A DNA stretch of 6,921 nucleotides, from positions 1 through 6,921 of the forward strand of contig JACMRF010000090.1 in NCBI GenBank assembly GCA_014376575.1, written 5' to 3'. The translations under genes and the position numbers were made by a program. Source of the stretch: Undibacterium sp. (GTDB lineage Bacteria; Pseudomonadota; Gammaproteobacteria; Burkholderiales; Burkholderiaceae). Numbering within the stretch: the first letter of the stretch is position 1; each line of letters begins with the position of its first letter. The notes beneath the pieces are model-generated. The model was not told the origin of the DNA. It saw nothing but the letters and a program-made list of their open reading frames with translations, and did no database searches. Shown piece by piece: positions 1 through 6,615 of the stretch.

Positions 1-20
1 AAGTCATTTCAATTAATTTA

Positions 21-26
21 TATAAT
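21..26 (+). promoter_or_regulatory. possible -10 box (TATAAT) of a promoter for the cyclase gene
   Basis: The hexamer is an exact match to the sigma-70 -10 consensus on the coding strand of the downstream gene. At a normal 17-bp spacing the -35 box would lie across the left edge of the window, so half of the promoter cannot be seen. The implied start near position 33 would give a leader of about 120 nt. In AT-rich DNA such a hexamer can occur by chance. Confidence 0.3.
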
Positions 27-28
27 GC

Positions 29-60
29 ATATTTAACATCATCTAACATCGATTAAATAT
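29..60. repeat. AT-rich inverted repeat, 8-bp arms
   Basis: ATATTTAA at 29-36 is the exact reverse complement of TTAAATAT at 53-60, with a 16-bp spacer. It lies just downstream of the TATAAT at 21-26, where a repressor could act, or in the early transcript. The arms contain no G or C, so chance is a serious alternative and an RNA hairpin would be weak. Confidence 0.3.
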
Positions 61-153
61 ATCAACGATATGCCTGCAACAAGTCTGATATTCGTAGAAT
101 AGTACGTGTTACCATCTGATACAAATTTTTTATGCCTCTAATTAGTTAACTCA

Positions 154-1440
154 ATGTTCTTCAGCCGCAACAAACAAACAAGTGCGAATTCAGACTTTTT
201 TCCATTAACCGATACGTTAATGGATTTTGATGAAACCATGCCCGCTCGACCTGCATCAGGTGAGCCAAAACCACGCCGCCAATCTGAGTACCGCACGAAA
301 TCGAGCAAACGCACTATCTCTGAAAAGTGGATGATTGCTGGCACTCTTATCGGCTTGTATTTTCTTGCTAATTTTTTATTTTATGAAATCGGATTGACAA
401 GAAAATCAACCATTTTTACTCTTGTCGGATTGATTGCATTTGGCCTACTCGCCTTTTTTGCCGCTTTCGAAACAAAACTCAACACTCAATTACGCGAAAA
501 ACGATTAAAACTCCCCATCGTTATCGTGGCGTTCAGCTACATGCTATTTATTTTTTATCTTGAACCGGCAACACAGATAATTTTTACTCCTTTTGCTTTT
601 ATTTCGATTGCCTATGGCATGTATCGCATCCGCACCAATACGATTTACATCATTGTCGGATTTGCATTATTGGGTTTTGGGCTTGTGATTTTTCTTCACT
701 ATCGACAATGGACTAATCTCGCATTATTGAAATTAGAAGTTATGCATTTTTTAGTGTTAATACTTTCCTTACCTGCGTTTGTTTTCCAAATCGGTAAAGT
801 ACAATTTCTCAATCGAACACTACATAGAGCAAGTCGCAAAATCAAATATATTCAAGAAGATGCAAAAAGAGATGTGCTGATTGATTGTTTTAACCGACGT
901 TATATGGTCGCTGCACTCGAAGAGCAAAAACAAAGGGCGGATGAAGATGGCACCTCATTATGTCTAGCGGTAATTGATCTTGATCACTTCAAAAAAATAA
1001 ATGACGAATTAGGACATCTTGGCGGCGATGAAGTTTTAAGAACTTTCTCACGAATCGCACAAGAAAACATCCGGTCAGAGGATATTTTCGGTCGTTACGG
1101 CGGTGAAGAATTTTTACTCATTTTCCCGACCACTTCTTTGCTTCCAGCGCTCAACACGTCTGAAAGAATTCGTGGTCAGGTTGAGCACTTTCCTTGGGAT
1201 GGTGCCCTACAACACGGAGTTTCGGTCTCGATAGGAGTCACGCAGTATATTCCCGGCGAATCAGTTCTAGAGCTATTTTCGCGCGCGGATACGGCAATGT
1301 ATCTTGCCAAACAAGGCGGTCGGAACCAAGTCGTTGTGGAGGAACCTGTCCTCGGTAAAAATGACCCTGAATCACTTCCTGCGCTAAGTGAAGCGGTCAT
1401 GCCCGAAAGAGATATGAGATTTGGAATGAATCGTCCATAG
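154..1440 (+). CDS. membrane-bound GGDEF diguanylate cyclase
   Basis: This 428-residue protein is predicted to make cyclic di-GMP from two GTP at the inner membrane. Residues 1-58 are polar and probably cytoplasmic. About six hydrophobic segments follow (roughly 59-79, 87-104, 120-136, 138-156, 162-181, 194-213) and form an unassigned sensor region. A short linker leads to a GGDEF domain at about 238-396. The active-site motif is GGEEF at 316-320. Other expected residues are present: Asp275 in the IDLDHFK metal-binding strand, Asn283, and Asp292 in the GGD motif. RSED at 307-310 lies five residues before GGEEF and matches the inhibitory I-site RxxD. There is no EAL or HD-GYP domain. ATG 154 follows an in-frame TAA at 139-141 and has no clear Shine-Dalgarno; ATG at codon 23 is an alternative start. 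The neighbouring lipoprotein gene is convergent, 40 bp away. The enzymatic class is firm; the signal sensed is unknown. Confidence 0.93.
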   Translation: MFFSRNKQTSANSDFFPLTDTLMDFDETMPARPASGEPKPRRQSEYRTKSSKRTISEKWMIAGTLIGLYFLANFLFYEIGLTRKSTIFTLVGLIAFGLLAFFAAFETKLNTQLREKRLKLPIVIVAFSYMLFIFYLEPATQIIFTPFAFISIAYGMYRIRTNTIYIIVGFALLGFGLVIFLHYRQWTNLALLKLEVMHFLVLILSLPAFVFQIGKVQFLNRTLHRASRKIKYIQEDAKRDVLIDCFNRRYMVAALEEQKQRADEDGTSLCLAVIDLDHFKKINDELGHLGGDEVLRTFSRIAQENIRSEDIFGRYGGEEFLLIFPTTSLLPALNTSERIRGQVEHFPWDGALQHGVSVSIGVTQYIPGESVLELFSRADTAMYLAKQGGRNQVVVEEPVLGKNDPESLPALSEAVMPERDMRFGMNRP

Positions 1441-1480
1441 TTAATTCACATCTTGTGTTTACTAACGTCAAAACGTCTTT

Positions 1481-2887
1481 TCAATTCAAATAAATGTCAC
1501 GCTTGAGTTGCTGAAGTTGCTGATCGTATCGAAAATCCCATTGACGCAATTCTTCAACTTCTCGTTGTGTCCTGCGCAAATATTCTCGCAGTTCGTCTTT
1601 CTCTTTTTCGCGCTTGTTATCGCTGGCAGCCGTCTCATTGTTGTTGTCGCGATTTTTATTTTCTTGATCACGTTTGATATCGCGCGCGATGCGACTTAAG
1701 CGAGCCTCAGCATCATTACGGCGATCCGCCAGACGCTGCATTTCCTCATGATGAAACCTTTGCCTCTGCAAAACAACTTCATACTGCTGACCGCTTTCCC
1801 ACGCAAAACGTGCTTTACTCTGCTGGCTACCGGCACATAACTCTAGCTCCATCCTATGATTGCTACGGCCAAAAGCGAAGGCATTATCGGCACTGCAATA
1901 ACGATTATTTTGTTCCGACCAGGATTGCTGATACACATCCCGTGTCTGTGCAATCACGAATACATTGTCTCGCCTGGCATTTGTGATTCTCTGCTCAATC
2001 AAATTTGGCTTGCCAAAACCATCATTTTTACCCGCATCTGCCCAATACTTAATTAAGCGCTGGTCCCACATTTGCTTGTAGTCGTTCTCAGAAAATTTCA
2101 CACCTCTGTTTTTGGCGTCTGCGCGTCTGGTATTAACATCCCGCCCTTGAGTAGCGTCTTCCCAAGCGAGTTTTTTCCAATATTCAGCAATCTCTACATT
2201 CCATGTCGCACGATAAGCATCTTCGCGCAGTTGAACACCCTCACGTTCGGCAGTGACTGCATGCCTTGCGAACTCACTGTCTGACCTCCCTTCATGCGCA
2301 TCAAGATACCCAAGATGCGACCAATAAGACTGATTCCCGACTTGCCATCCCGCCAGATAACTGAGGCGATTAAATCCAAACTGCAGCCCTTCACTTGCCC
2401 GAGTGTTCTCAACACTTGCTGGACGCCCAGCCACACCATCCTGATCACCGATATCTTGCCAGTATTTAGCATTGCCGACGATCCATCCCTGTTCGTACGC
2501 TAGCTGATTTAACGGCGTATTATTTTTTTCAGTCGTTTCTGACGTAGCCTGGATGGTGAAATATAAAACCGGTTTCGCAGCGTGTCCGTCTTGGTTACCT
2601 AAACGTCGCCAATATTGAAAATTACCTTGCTCCCATCCAGCATGATAGTTGCTGATTGAATCAGCATTGATTTTTGCTTCATCGACCTCGACACAAAATT
2701 TTCTGCGTTCTCCATAGCGGGGATCCAAACCTTGCTCACCATCCTTATTGCCAATAACGCCCCAATCACCGGCCTTGCAATCATTGATACGGATCTTGGT
2801 ACTTTGGCAGCCGCTAAGGGACACAAGCGCTAAAGTGACGATAAAAACCAATAGCGGATTTGAGTTCAAACGAGAAAATGCTGGCAT
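1481..2887 (-). CDS. lipoprotein with tandemly repeated DUF2799-like modules and a C-terminal coiled coil
   Basis: This 468-residue protein has a type II signal peptide: hydrophobic residues 11-24, lipobox LSGC, and acylated Cys27. Gln at +2 favours outer-membrane sorting by the Lol rule. The mature part starts like DUF2799, with a Cys, a DW..IG..DG..G motif at 41-53 and Cys65. A unit of about 45-51 residues then recurs: YxxGWxxGNxxYW followed by xxxGxxDGxxG. The tryptophans of the second half-motif fall at 42, 93, 143, 189, 237 and 282; later copies are more divergent. The last unit (319-351) ends in YC, an A..FG motif and Cys351, as at the end of ordinary DUF2799. Residues about 361-465 are charged and heptad-like with an Asn/Lys-rich break near 408-426, so probably coiled coil. 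The start is well supported: AAAGG lies 6 nt before the ATG. Function is unknown. The family call rests on motif recognition, not a profile search. Confidence 0.85.
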   Translation of the reverse strand: MPAFSRLNSNPLLVFIVTLALVSLSGCQSTKIRINDCKAGDWGVIGNKDGEQGLDPRYGERRKFCVEVDEAKINADSISNYHAGWEQGNFQYWRRLGNQDGHAAKPVLYFTIQATSETTEKNNTPLNQLAYEQGWIVGNAKYWQDIGDQDGVAGRPASVENTRASEGLQFGFNRLSYLAGWQVGNQSYWSHLGYLDAHEGRSDSEFARHAVTAEREGVQLREDAYRATWNVEIAEYWKKLAWEDATQGRDVNTRRADAKNRGVKFSENDYKQMWDQRLIKYWADAGKNDGFGKPNLIEQRITNARRDNVFVIAQTRDVYQQSWSEQNNRYCSADNAFAFGRSNHRMELELCAGSQQSKARFAWESGQQYEVVLQRQRFHHEEMQRLADRRNDAEARLSRIARDIKRDQENKNRDNNNETAASDNKREKEKDELREYLRRTQREVEELRQWDFRYDQQLQQLKRDIYLN

Positions 2888-2893
2888 AGATTA

Positions 2894-2898
2894 CCTTT
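2894..2898 (-). promoter_or_regulatory. Shine-Dalgarno site of the repeat lipoprotein gene
   Basis: On the minus strand AAAGG lies 6 nt before the ATG at 2887. It fixes the start that gives a complete signal peptide and lipobox. It is the only clear canonical ribosome binding site among the four genes here. Confidence 0.75.
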
Positions 2899-2928
2899 GA
2901 TGAAACAAGATTGATTAAACGCGTGGGC

Positions 2929-2957
2929 AGACTATTTTGTTGACTATTTACCTTCAA
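2929..2957 (-). promoter_or_regulatory. candidate sigma-70 promoter of the repeat lipoprotein gene
   Basis: On the minus strand TTGAAG (2957-2952) is separated by 17 bp from TAGTCT (2934-2929). The -35 matches four of six consensus bases and the -10 three of six, so it is weak. It would give a leader of roughly 35 nt. It overlaps the candidate promoter of the divergent exporter gene. Confidence 0.3.
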
Positions 2958-2968
2958 TAACTTCGATT
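2940..2968 (+). promoter_or_regulatory. candidate promoter of the ABC exporter gene
   Basis: TTGACT at 2940-2945 matches the -35 consensus at five of six positions. The hexamer at 17-bp spacing, TCGATT (2963-2968), is a poor -10 and neighbouring spacings are no better. The implied leader of about 95 nt would include the CACAAT/ATTGTG dyad at 3014-3032. The promoter is only a possibility. Confidence 0.3.
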
Positions 2969-3013
2969 ACTCTGGCAAATTAGCTACTTAACCCCATATC
3001 ACTTAAAACCTGA

Positions 3014-3032
3014 CACAATACTGCAAATTGTG
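3014..3032. repeat. short dyad CACAAT-N7-ATTGTG upstream of the exporter gene
   Basis: Perfect 6-bp arms at 3014-3019 and 3027-3032 flank a 7-bp centre. The dyad lies about 40-55 bp before the exporter start. It could be an operator for a dimeric regulator or a small hairpin in the leader. Arms this short could also arise by chance. Confidence 0.3.
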
Positions 3033-3069
3033 ACTCAAAACCATTTCCCGCCCTCACTTAGCCCTGCCC

Positions 3070-4851
3070 ATGACCAATACCAGCGCCTCCAAAAATAGCA
3101 TTTCCACATTAAAAGGACTCGTCCCTTTCTTGCTTCCCTACAGGCGCCAATTTTTATTAGCTGGTATCGCCCTCATTATCGCGGCCTGCGCAACGCTTAC
3201 GATTCCCTATGCCTTTCGACAGATGATTGATCTTGGCTTTGGTGGCAGCGAACGCAATATCAAACATGTCGATTTAACTTTTCTGGCACTTTTTGGCGTT
3301 GCGGTCATTCTTGGCATTGCCACGGCCGCACGATTTTATATGGTGTCATGGTTAGGAGAACGCGTAACCGCCGACATCAGAAATGCCGTCTACTCCCATG
3401 TCGTCACACAGAGTCCGGAATTTTTTGAAACAACCCAGACCGGTGAAGTCTTGTCGCGCCTAACCACGGATACGACGCTCATCCAGGCGGTAGTTGGCAC
3501 CAGCATTTCTATGGCGTTACGCAATATTTTGCTTTTTATTGGAGGATTGGTCATGTTATTTATCACCAGTCCCAAGCTCTCCTCCATTATTATTGTGATG
3601 CTAGCTGCTGTGGTATTGCCTATCGTTTTCTTTGGCAGGCGTGTTAGAAAATTATCGCGAGACTCCCAAGACAGGATTGCCGATGCGTCGGCTATGGCGG
3701 GTGAAATTCTCAATGCTATGCCTACCGTTCAAGCATTTACACATGAGCCGATTGAAGCACAACGATTTTCCACTTCAGTTGAAAACGCATTTAAAACTGC
3801 CATGCGCCGCATCAGGGCGCGTTCCTTGTTAACGGTACTAGTAATTTTGCTCGTATTTGGCGCGATTGTTTTTGTCTTATGGTTAGGCGCACATAAAGTC
3901 ATGCAAAACGAAATGAGCGGTGGCGAATTAGGTCAGTTTATTTTGTATGCCACTATCGTTGCGGGTGCTGTTGGTGCACTATCGGAAGTCATGGGTGAAG
4001 CGCAGCGTGCCGCTGGTGCTACAGAGCGCCTGCTTGAACTTATGCATGTGCAATCACCAATACAATCTCCGATACAGCCTTCAACGTTGCCGGCACGAGC
4101 AGTAAGTGGCGCAAAATTAAATTTATTGGATATTAATTTCCAATACCCTTCCAGACCGGATGCGGCCGCAATTAGCCATTTATCGTTAGAAGTCACTCCG
4201 GGCGAGACCGTCGCAATAGTCGGCTCTTCTGGTGCAGGAAAAACCACATTATTTCAATTATTACTACGTTTTTATGACCCACAACAAGGCACAATCACGC
4301 TTGATGGCGTCAATATCCGAGAGCTAGATTTACATGTATTGCGTGACAATATAGGTATCGTTCCACAGGACACCATCATTTTTTCCGCGAATGCGATGGA
4401 AAACATTCGCTACGGTAAAGCGGCCGCTACTGATTCTGAAGTCATCGCAGCAGCAAAAATGGCAGCAGCGCACGAGTTCATTGAGCGTCTGCCTGAAGGC
4501 TACCATTCCTTTTTAGGCGAGCGGGGTGTGCGTTTATCGGGAGGTCAACGTCAACGTATCGCCATTGCGCGGGCTTTATTAAAAAACCCGCCACTGCTTT
4601 TATTAGACGAGGCAACCAGCGCATTGGATGCTGAATCTGAACGCTTGGTTCAAAGCGCGCTTGAGGCAGCCATGAAAGGACGTACTACGCTTGTCATCGC
4701 ACATCGCCTCGCCACGGTTAAACGTGCCGACCGGATTATCGTGATGGAACACGGCCATATTGTCGAAACTGGCACACATGCCTCACTAATTGCACACGGA
4801 GGGATTTATGCCAACCTCGCGTCCCTACAATTTAATACACTAGAATCGTAA
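3070..4851 (+). CDS. MsbA-related ABC exporter half-transporter (permease fused to ATPase)
   Basis: This 593-residue protein has the classic exporter layout and probably works as an inner-membrane homodimer driven by ATP. The transmembrane domain spans about 20-310, with hydrophobic segments near 25-45, 70-90, 145-165, 168-188, 253-273 and 287-307. The ATPase domain covers about 347-590. Visible motifs are A-loop Tyr359, Walker A GSSGAGKTT (385-393), Q-loop Gln433, signature LSGGQ (489-493), Walker B LLLLDE with catalytic Glu514, D-loop SALD (517-520) and switch His545. Nothing essential is missing. Wording such as FFETTQTGEVLSRLTTDT and QRAAGATERLLELM fits the MsbA-related family I know as TIGR02204, whose substrate is not established; lipid A export should not be assumed. 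ATG 3070 is the first start after an in-frame TGA at 3031, and no Shine-Dalgarno is visible. The gene is divergent from the lipoprotein gene. There is no partner subunit gene beside it, which supports a homodimer. Confidence 0.95.
   Translation: MTNTSASKNSISTLKGLVPFLLPYRRQFLLAGIALIIAACATLTIPYAFRQMIDLGFGGSERNIKHVDLTFLALFGVAVILGIATAARFYMVSWLGERVTADIRNAVYSHVVTQSPEFFETTQTGEVLSRLTTDTTLIQAVVGTSISMALRNILLFIGGLVMLFITSPKLSSIIIVMLAAVVLPIVFFGRRVRKLSRDSQDRIADASAMAGEILNAMPTVQAFTHEPIEAQRFSTSVENAFKTAMRRIRARSLLTVLVILLVFGAIVFVLWLGAHKVMQNEMSGGELGQFILYATIVAGAVGALSEVMGEAQRAAGATERLLELMHVQSPIQSPIQPSTLPARAVSGAKLNLLDINFQYPSRPDAAAISHLSLEVTPGETVAIVGSSGAGKTTLFQLLLRFYDPQQGTITLDGVNIRELDLHVLRDNIGIVPQDTIIFSANAMENIRYGKAAATDSEVIAAAKMAAAHEFIERLPEGYHSFLGERGVRLSGGQRQRIAIARALLKNPPLLLLDEATSALDAESERLVQSALEAAMKGRTTLVIAHRLATVKRADRIIVMEHGHIVETGTHASLIAHGGIYANLASLQFNTLES
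4051..4074 (+). repeat. 12-bp tandem duplication in the exporter linker
   Basis: CAATCACCAATA is followed at once by CAATCTCCGATA, encoding QSPI twice (residues 328-335), with a partial third unit encoding QPS. It lies in the linker between the membrane domain and the ATPase domain, where length changes are tolerated. It keeps the reading frame and is probably neutral. Confidence 0.6.
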
Positions 4852-4987
4852 AAAATATTTTAAAACTAAGAGGCTATTAACGCTCTTGGCGACGCCGCAC
4901 AATCAATATCATTTGCTCGGCACTGACGCGAATTATGTTGCAGCGGTAATTATTATCAAACGATCAAAAATAATATTTTTCCCGATT
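4852..4987. other. intergenic spacer after the exporter gene
   Basis: No gene or clear intrinsic terminator is seen. AAGAG (4868-4872) and CTCTT (4883-4887) can pair, and GGCGACGCC follows, but neither is followed by a T-run. Two AT-rich near-palindromes occur: one just after the exporter stop, and AAAAAT/ATTTTT at 4966-4980. The exporter transcript may end by Rho or continue towards the transglycosylase gene. Confidence 0.4.
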
Positions 4988-5028
4988 TCAAGGTAAGTCG
5001 TTTGCCATATCGCAGACGTTTACCTTGA
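4988..5028. promoter_or_regulatory. 41-bp interrupted dyad over the -35 region of the transglycosylase promoter
   Basis: TCAAGGTAA (4988-4996) and TTACCTTGA (5020-5028) are perfect 9-bp inverted arms with centres 32 bp apart, near three helical turns. A second nested pair, CGTTTGC (4999-5005) and GCAGACG (5012-5018), has one G-T wobble and closes a 6-nt centre. As RNA it would form a 16-pair hairpin. The right arm overlaps the -35 box at 5025-5030, so an operator is a reasonable reading. No T-run follows on either strand, which argues against a terminator. Which regulator might bind is unknown. Confidence 0.55.
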
Positions 5029-5054
5029 CGCGCGAACGAGCCCCTACGTACACT
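5025..5054 (+). promoter_or_regulatory. sigma-70-type promoter of the lytic transglycosylase gene
   Basis: TTGACG (5025-5030) matches the -35 consensus at five of six bases. TACACT (5049-5054) matches the -10 at four of six, with an 18-bp spacer. A start near 5061 would give a leader of about 28 nt before ATG 5089. The -35 lies within the right arm of the dyad at 4988-5028. It is the best promoter seen in the window. Confidence 0.55.
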
Positions 5055-5088
5055 CCGTGACTCTATTAATTTATCGACTATTTTGACC

Positions 5089-6615
5089 ATGTTTTTGCCT
5101 ATGAACCGATTTCGCGATAGTATTTTTCCGATAATTGCCTCCGCTCTTTTATTGTGGTCCGCTACTCCGATGGCGTTGGCAGACGAGCCACTGTTAGTCG
5201 CTGTTGAACCACCAAATGTTATTAATTACTCACCAGCAACTGTTACTACAGTTATCGAGGAACTACCATCTGCTGGGCTCTCAATTAAAGAAATAGATCT
5301 TTGGAGCAGGATTCGTAACGGATATGCCATTCCTAATCTGGATAACCAATTCGTCACACAACAGATCACTTGGTACAGTACCCGAACCGATTACATACAA
5401 AGAACAATACAACGTGGCTCACGTTATCTGTTTCATGTCGTCGAAGAATTAGAAAAGCGAGGAATGCCAACGGAACTCGCCTTACTCCCATTTATAGAAT
5501 CGGCCTTTAACCCTCAGGCAATATCGACTGCTAAAGCCTCCGGAATGTGGCAATTTATGGCTGCCACAGGTCACGACTTCAACCTGAAGCAAAATATTTT
5601 CAAGGATGACCGACGCGGTGTTTTAGACTCCACAGATGCGGCATTGACATATCTTGAAAGGTTGTATGGCATTTTTGGTGATTGGCAATTGGCCCTAGCT
5701 GCATATAATTGGGGCGAAGGCTCCGTTCAACGCGCAATAAAGAAACAGCAAGCTCTAGGTCTGCCGATCGATTTTGATAGTTTGTCGGCGCTGATGCCTA
5801 ACGAGACAAAAAATTATCTCCCCAAATTGCAAGCGGTTAAGAACATCATTGGACATCCAGAACAATTCAATATTGCGCTGCCTAAATTGAATAATTTGCC
5901 GTACTTTGTCAGTATTGAAAAAATACGCGATATTGATGTCAGGGTGGCAGCTCAATTAGCTGAACTCTCCGTAGTTGAATTTACAGCACTCAACCCACAA
6001 TTTAATCGCCCTGTGATCACTGGTAGCAACAATACCAAAATATTACTTCCTACTGACAACGCTGTTTTATTCAAAGAAAATTTGAGCAAGTGGCACGGTC
6101 CCTTATCCACTTGGTCAACTCATCTTGTCAACAAGACTGAACGCATTGAATCACTCGCAAGCAGGCTTGGATTTAAGCCTGAATTCATTCGCGAAGCAAA
6201 CTTAATTCCCGCCAAGATGATGGTGAAATCCGGGTCTACATTGTTAATACCCAAAACGAAAAAATCACCAGATCAAGATATTTCGGCGGAAATTGCTGAA
6301 AAAGGACAATTGGTCATCGAAAAAGGCTTTTCCGACATTAAGCAAATACACATTAAAGTTAGTAAAAATGAAAACTTAAACACAATTGCGAAACGTTACA
6401 AAGTCTCGATTGTAGAGTTGAAAAATTGGAATAATCTAAAACGAGACACAGTGACTGTAGGTCAGCGATTACAATTGCAAGTACCCGTTATTCACGCTCG
6501 TAACAAGTCAAATAAAATTACCGCGAATCATACATCAAGGGTAAACCACAAAATAAATCGAAATAGTAAAGCAATCGTGGCACACGCCAAAACTGGAAAG
6601 AGGCCTCAAGGATGA
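5089..6615 (+). CDS. mltD: MltD-like lytic transglycosylase with C-terminal LysM repeats
   Basis: This enzyme is predicted to cleave the MurNAc-GlcNAc bond of peptidoglycan in the periplasm, leaving 1,6-anhydro-MurNAc ends. From ATG 5089 it has 508 residues. A signal peptide (about 1-31) ends ALA before DEP. The Slt-type domain covers about 90-260, with catalytic Glu137 in PFIES, the GMWQFM motif (152-157) and AAYNWGEG (204-211). A linker with weak LysM likeness runs about 270-325. A degenerate LysM follows at about 343-388, then a clear one at about 420-465, and a basic Lys/Arg/Asn/His-rich tail. There is no cysteine in the signal region, so unlike E. coli MltD it should not be a lipoprotein. 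Start choice is uncertain: in-frame TTG 5083 and ATG 5101 are alternatives and none has a Shine-Dalgarno. ATG 5089 keeps a normal signal peptide. The symbol reflects family likeness, not proven orthology. Confidence 0.92.
   Translation: MFLPMNRFRDSIFPIIASALLLWSATPMALADEPLLVAVEPPNVINYSPATVTTVIEELPSAGLSIKEIDLWSRIRNGYAIPNLDNQFVTQQITWYSTRTDYIQRTIQRGSRYLFHVVEELEKRGMPTELALLPFIESAFNPQAISTAKASGMWQFMAATGHDFNLKQNIFKDDRRGVLDSTDAALTYLERLYGIFGDWQLALAAYNWGEGSVQRAIKKQQALGLPIDFDSLSALMPNETKNYLPKLQAVKNIIGHPEQFNIALPKLNNLPYFVSIEKIRDIDVRVAAQLAELSVVEFTALNPQFNRPVITGSNNTKILLPTDNAVLFKENLSKWHGPLSTWSTHLVNKTERIESLASRLGFKPEFIREANLIPAKMMVKSGSTLLIPKTKKSPDQDISAEIAEKGQLVIEKGFSDIKQIHIKVSKNENLNTIAKRYKVSIVELKNWNNLKRDTVTVGQRLQLQVPVIHARNKSNKITANHTSRVNHKINRNSKAIVAHAKTGKRPQG

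Larger units (their letters stand above)
1..153. other. AT-rich upstream region of the diguanylate cyclase gene
   Basis: This leader contains no convincing gene. It holds an exact TATAAT and an AT-rich inverted repeat, both listed separately. A weaker -10-like TAGAAT at 95-100 has no recognisable -35 at the usual distance. A five-codon ATG frame at 132-149 precedes the cyclase start and overlaps nothing, but it has no ribosome binding site. The regulatory region probably continues beyond the left edge of the window. Confidence 0.5.

Noticed and set aside
132..149. Five-codon leader peptide before the cyclase
   Set aside because: There is no ribosome binding site and no codon pattern suggesting attenuation.
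138..344. Minus-strand open frame of 68 codons across the cyclase start
   Set aside because: It overlaps the N-terminal coding part of a clearly real gene and shows no recognisable domain.
2194..2472. Second minus-strand frame of 92 codons inside the lipoprotein gene
   Set aside because: It is an alternative frame of the repeat region; the repeats keep several frames open together. The main frame has a lipobox, a Shine-Dalgarno and protein repeats.
3390..4247. Minus-strand open frames of about 105 codons inside the exporter gene
   Set aside because: They lie antisense to highly conserved ABC exporter sequence, including the Walker A region, and have no protein-like features of their own.
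4868..4899. Terminator after the exporter gene
   Set aside because: The stems are short (5 bp and 3 bp) and no T-run follows either of them.
2622..5028. Recurrent TTACCTT/AAGGTAA heptamer upstream of three genes, considered as a shared operator
   Set aside because: It occurs at 2949 and in both arms at 4988-5028, but the copy near 2892 is explained by the Shine-Dalgarno, and another copy lies inside coding sequence at 2622. That is close to chance for a heptamer in this window.
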